NCBI RefSeq assembly: GCF_024125445.1
Contig: NZ_JAMXWM010000001.1
Location: forward strand, 124,001-188,000
Length of the DNA stretch: 64,000 nucleotides
Direction of reading: 5' to 3'
Source: Sporolactobacillus shoreicorticis
GTDB lineage: Bacteria > Bacillota > Bacilli > Bacillales > Sporolactobacillaceae
Made by a program: the position numbers and the translations under genes. Positions 60,999 to 64,000 of the stretch are shown here, one piece after another; the stretch's first letter is position 1, and every line of letters begins with the position of its first letter. The notes beneath the pieces are model-generated. The model made no database searches and was not told the DNA's origin. It worked only from the letters and a program-made list of their open reading frames with translations.

Positions 60999-61829
60999 AT
61001 GAGTGAAACAATCAAAAAGTTAAATAAAAAAGAACTGTTCAATATGTTCGTTCGATCTAATTTTCAGCAAGCATCCTTTAATTATGAGCGAATTCATGCA
61101 TTAGGCTTCTGTTTTGACATGATTCCGGCGATTAAAAAGTTTTATAAAACCGATGAGGAACGCAGGCTTGCGTTAAAACGTCATTTAGCATTCTTTAATA
61201 CGACTCCGGCAGTCTGCGGTCCTGTTGTTGGTGTGACTGCGGCAATGGAAGAAGCGCGCTCTGACGGTGAAGCGATTAATGATGGATCAATAAACAGTTT
61301 AAAGGTCGGTCTTATGGGACCGCTTGCCGGTGTCGGCGACCCGCTTATCTGGGGGACATTGCGACCGATTACTGCCGCACTGGGTGCATCCTTCGCTCTT
61401 AACGGCAGTATCTTCGGACCATTATTGTTCTTCGTCAGTTTTAATCTGGTTCGTCTTGCATTGAAATGGTATGGACTTACTTATGGCTATCGTGCAGGCA
61501 TGGGAATTGTGAAGGATATGGCCTCGAACACTTTGACGAAGCTTACAGAAGGCGCAGGTATTCTCGGACTCTTTGTCATGGGTGTGCTGGTCACCAAGTG
61601 GACTAAGATCAATGTTCCTGTTGTCATTTCACAAACAACCAATCAGGCAGGCGTTAAGTCAACGATGACTGTGCAAGGAATTCTTGATCAACTGTGTCCA
61701 GGCCTGCTTGCCCTTGGCCTGACGTTGCTGATGATGTATCTATTGAAAAAGAAAGCAAGTCCGATCTTACTCATCTTCGCATTGTTTGGTGTAGGTATTC
61801 TTGGTTACTGGTTAGGTATTCTTAAATAA
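60999..61829 (+). CDS. sorD: Mannose-family PTS EIID component (L-sorbose)
   Basis: 276 aa. N-terminal ELFNMFVRSNFQQASFNYERIHALGFCF, then LAFFNTTPAVCGPVVGVTAAMEEARS, LMGPLAGVGDPLIWGTLRPI and a C-terminal membrane part with MMYLLKKKASPILLIF. These are the hallmark blocks of EIID. ATG 60999 is taken, seven bases after TAGGAGGAGA; ATG 60993 overlaps that site. Confidence 0.9.
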   Translation: MSETIKKLNKKELFNMFVRSNFQQASFNYERIHALGFCFDMIPAIKKFYKTDEERRLALKRHLAFFNTTPAVCGPVVGVTAAMEEARSDGEAINDGSINSLKVGLMGPLAGVGDPLIWGTLRPITAALGASFALNGSIFGPLLFFVSFNLVRLALKWYGLTYGYRAGMGIVKDMASNTLTKLTEGAGILGLFVMGVLVTKWTKINVPVVISQTTNQAGVKSTMTVQGILDQLCPGLLALGLTLLMMYLLKKKASPILLIFALFGVGILGYWLGILK

Positions 61830-61872
61830 AAGAAGAGACAAAAAATTGAAAAATGAGAGGGAGAATGAAAAG

Positions 61873-63135
61873 ATGGAAACAACAGCACTCAGATTATATG
61901 GAAAAGAAGATTTGCGACTGGAAAAATTTGAGCTTCCGGAAATTAAGTGTAATGAAATTCTTGCTGAAGTTGTGACGGACAGTATCTGCATGTCCTCATG
62001 GAAAGAAGCAAAAATTGCAGAGGATCACAAAAAAGTACCCAATGACATTGCCGAAAATCCAATCATTGTCGGACACGAATTTTGCGGAAAAATTGTTAAG
62101 GTAGGGGATAAATGGAAGGATAAGTTCGATGAAGGAAGCAAGTTTGCGATTCAGCCGAATCTACAGTTGCCGGATCGACCGGATTGTCCGGGCTATTCGT
62201 TTCCATATATAGGCGGAGATGCGACTTATGTGGTGATTCCAAATGAAGTAATGGAGCAGGATTGCCTCTTGGAGTATAACGGGGACACATATTTTGAAGG
62301 CTCATTATTGGAACCGTTATCCTGTGTCATCGGCGGATTTAACGCCAATTATCATCTCATTGAAGGAACTTATGATCATAAAATGGGCATTAGGGAAGGT
62401 GGAAATCTCCTCATTATGGGTGGAACGGGGCCAATGGGACTTCTGCAAATTGATTATGCATTGCATGGACCAGTTAATCCTAAAAATCTTGTCGTTACGG
62501 ATCTTTCAGATGAAAAAATCGAAGCGGCTGCCAAACTGTACGCACCTGAAGATGCTAAAAAAGACGGAATTAATCTTCATTATGTAAATATCAGCAAGTA
62601 TGAAGATCAGGAAACCTATCTTCAATCACTGGTAAATAATGAATCTTATGACGACATTTTCGTGCTTGTTCCGGTAAAGCCGGTGATGACACAAGCATCG
62701 CATCTGCTGGCTAAAGATGGCTGCCTGAATTTTTTTGCCGGACCTAGAGATAAGAACTTCTCTGCTGAAATTAACCTATATGATGTACATTATAATTTTA
62801 CGCATTATGTAGGGACTTCAGGCGGTAATACCGACGATATGCGTGCTGCAATCAGACTTGTCGAAGAACGGAAGGTTAAGGTCGAAAAAGTGGTTTCGCA
62901 TCTGCTCGGATTAAACGCGGTTGCTGATACGACTCTGACCCTGCCGTCGATTCCAGGAGGTAAAAAACTGATCTATACGCACAAGAATATGCCTCGCAAA
63001 TCGTTGGAGGAGATTGTCACGACAGATCATTCAGATTCGTTCTATGCTGGGTTAAAAGAGCTACTTGTTCAAAATAATGGTCTGTGGTCAAAAGCCGCAG
63101 AACACTATGTTTTGACATATGCCGAAAGCATCTGA
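61873..63135 (+). CDS. sorE: L-sorbose-1-phosphate reductase (zinc-type alcohol dehydrogenase fold)
   Basis: 420 aa, longer than usual medium-chain dehydrogenases. The GroES-like half has DSICMSSWKEAK and VGHEFCGKIVKVGDKW, the Rossmann half LLIMGGTGPMGLLQID. Such proteins in lactobacillar sor operons reduce L-sorbose-1-phosphate to D-sorbitol-6-phosphate. ATG 61873 is nine bases after GAGAGGGAGA. Last gene of the operon; a sorG-like aldolase is not present. Confidence 0.85.
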   Translation: METTALRLYGKEDLRLEKFELPEIKCNEILAEVVTDSICMSSWKEAKIAEDHKKVPNDIAENPIIVGHEFCGKIVKVGDKWKDKFDEGSKFAIQPNLQLPDRPDCPGYSFPYIGGDATYVVIPNEVMEQDCLLEYNGDTYFEGSLLEPLSCVIGGFNANYHLIEGTYDHKMGIREGGNLLIMGGTGPMGLLQIDYALHGPVNPKNLVVTDLSDEKIEAAAKLYAPEDAKKDGINLHYVNISKYEDQETYLQSLVNNESYDDIFVLVPVKPVMTQASHLLAKDGCLNFFAGPRDKNFSAEINLYDVHYNFTHYVGTSGGNTDDMRAAIRLVEERKVKVEKVVSHLLGLNAVADTTLTLPSIPGGKKLIYTHKNMPRKSLEEIVTTDHSDSFYAGLKELLVQNNGLWSKAAEHYVLTYAESI

Positions 63136-63152
63136 AAAAATTGTGTATGGAC

Positions 63153-63184
63153 CGCAGAACTGATTATTGGTTCTGCGTTTTTTT
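63153..63184 (+). terminator. Terminator of the sorbose operon
   Basis: CGCAGAAC and GTTCTGCG form an 8-bp stem with a 9-base loop, followed by seven T. Confidence 0.92.
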
Positions 63185-63230
63185 AGCTTGAATTTACACT
63201 TTAAGTGCAATACTTAGAAAATAAAAGGGA

Positions 63231-63476
63231 GCCTTGCTGAGCCAATCCCCAGCTGCGATAGTCAGCCGTGAGTTGAAACGTAATCAGCATGTAATGGCAC
63301 GTACTCGGCGGTTCATGCCGAAGCCAGATACCATACCCGACGAAAAAAAGGTTACCGCCAGCCCCTGCTCACCAACCCGGCCCTTCATGACCGGGTTCAA
63401 CAGTTGATTCTCGATCATCAATGGTCTCCCCGAGCAGATTGACCAATGGAAATGCAAGCCGTAACATGATCATTTT
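63231..63476 (+). pseudogene. IS30-family transposase relic
   Basis: Three frames give parts of the IS30 N-terminal region: SPAAIVSRELKRNQ (helix-turn-helix), then YHTRRKKGYRQPLLTNPALHDRVQQLILDHQWS, then EQIDQWKCK. At least two frameshifts and several stops. The catalytic DDE domain and terminal inverted repeats are not visible, so the insertion is long dead. Confidence 0.8.
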
Positions 63477-63721
63477 TTTCTAAATCGTTGGTATGCACTT
63501 TGTTATTTTATGAATAATGAGGCATTTCCGTCACTTAGCAATAAGCCTGATATGTTGCGACAAAGCACTTTCTGAATGATTTTATCCGATTGTCCGGATT
63601 TTCGAAACATCTTTTCCTTGTCTTGTCGATCTTGCAAGTTGTCTGAGAAAAGGTGCCTCGAAACAAAGTGTGGCTGAGGTGATTTTAATAACACGGTTAT
63701 CTCGGGTTAAGCAGGTTGTTT
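63477..63721. other. Non-coding stretch
   Basis: No gene or clear signal seen. The one open frame on the minus strand (63503-63694) has no ribosome site or family features. Confidence 0.4.
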
Positions 63722-63790
63722 GTATCAGTTCTTTATCTGCCACGAGGCATCCATGTCAACATGATCGCTCCCGGCATCAAGCGGTGGTAA
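63722..63790 (+). pseudogene. Short SDR fragment
   Basis: A 22-codon frame ends LPRGIHVNMIAPGIKRW and a stop. RGIHVNMIAPG is the conserved strand after the active site of short-chain dehydrogenases. Nothing else of the gene remains around it. The rest of the window to 64000 shows no further gene. Confidence 0.45.
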
Positions 63791-64000
63791 CAAATATATT
63801 TTAATTCATCGATTGACCAATGGAATAATAAATAAGTCAAGGTTTTTTGTCCATCCTTTTAAATTGTTTTTTAGGTATTTAATTGGACATGAACGCTGAG
63901 CGTTTACGCCTACATGGCTGAGTGCACCTCCGAGACGGCTCAGAGAATAATTGAATGGCCCGGCTCAATTCTTCCTCTTAAAACATGATCAATAAGTATG

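Noticed and set aside
63503-63694. 63-codon minus-strand open frame
   Set aside because: No ribosome site, no homology features, located in decayed DNA.

Overview
The window reads as a low-to-mid GC member of the Bacillota, order Bacillales, perhaps near Sporolactobacillaceae (genus not provable from the sequence alone). The grounds are Bacillus-type ribosome binding sites with ATG/GTG/TTG starts, Fur, cre and S-box signals, T-tailed intrinsic terminators, a LytR-CpsA-Psr protein, luxS, a metNIQ operon and a lactobacillus-like L-sorbose PTS operon. Nearly all of it is coding, mostly on the + strand, and it is dominated by scavenging of unusual nitrogen and sulfur compounds.

Layout. 1-3.6 kb: the end of a GH25 muramidase and a Fur-boxed iron ABC importer. 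4.0-11 kb: one run with free methionine-(R)-sulfoxide reductase, a class I aminotransferase, an SDR, a metal-dependent dehydrogenase and MetNIQ, followed by luxS; this looks like uptake and turnover of methionine or methionine derivatives. 12.1-27.1 kb: the most interesting block. A divergent SAM-riboswitch-like leader precedes a transporter, a histidase-family lyase without the MIO triad, a complete OpuC/EgtU-type ABC importer, a urocanase homologue, a DUF917 protein, two doubled DUF427 proteins, an IclR regulator, a hydantoinase and an N-carbamoyl-amino-acid hydrolase. Together these match, step by step, a route from ergothioneine (or S-methyl-ergothioneine) through (S-methyl-)thiourocanate, a thiohydantoin, hydantoin-propionate and N-carbamoyl-glutamate to glutamate. 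27.1-32.7 kb: a canonical SAM-I riboswitch drives a polar amino-acid ABC importer, an M20 amidohydrolase and a fused Fe-S serine-dehydratase-like enzyme, which looks like a sulfur amino-acid salvage operon.

32.8-41.6 kb: PIG-L deacetylase, M42 aminopeptidase, a glucosaminidase relic, a PucR regulator with a class III aminotransferase, a relic made by deletion between a carbamoylase and a HyuB gene, then aspartase divergent from an Lrp-type regulator. 42-57 kb: a secreted GH32 fructanase, a dispersed repeat (second copy at 3.6 kb) with a 43-bp tandem array, a teichoic-acid-type glycerophosphotransferase, a C69 dipeptidase, a broken PIN toxin gene, a ketopantoate-reductase-like protein, an AEC carrier, a HAD phosphatase, an iron alcohol dehydrogenase, an LCP protein, an OsmC-like protein and a chemoreceptor. 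57.2-63.2 kb: a SorC-family regulator divergent from an L-sorbose operon (SDR, EIIA, EIIB, EIIC, EIID, sorbose-1-phosphate reductase) with a cre site. 63.2-64 kb: decayed IS30 and SDR fragments.

Functions are assigned from family motifs and gene context read by eye; no database search was possible.
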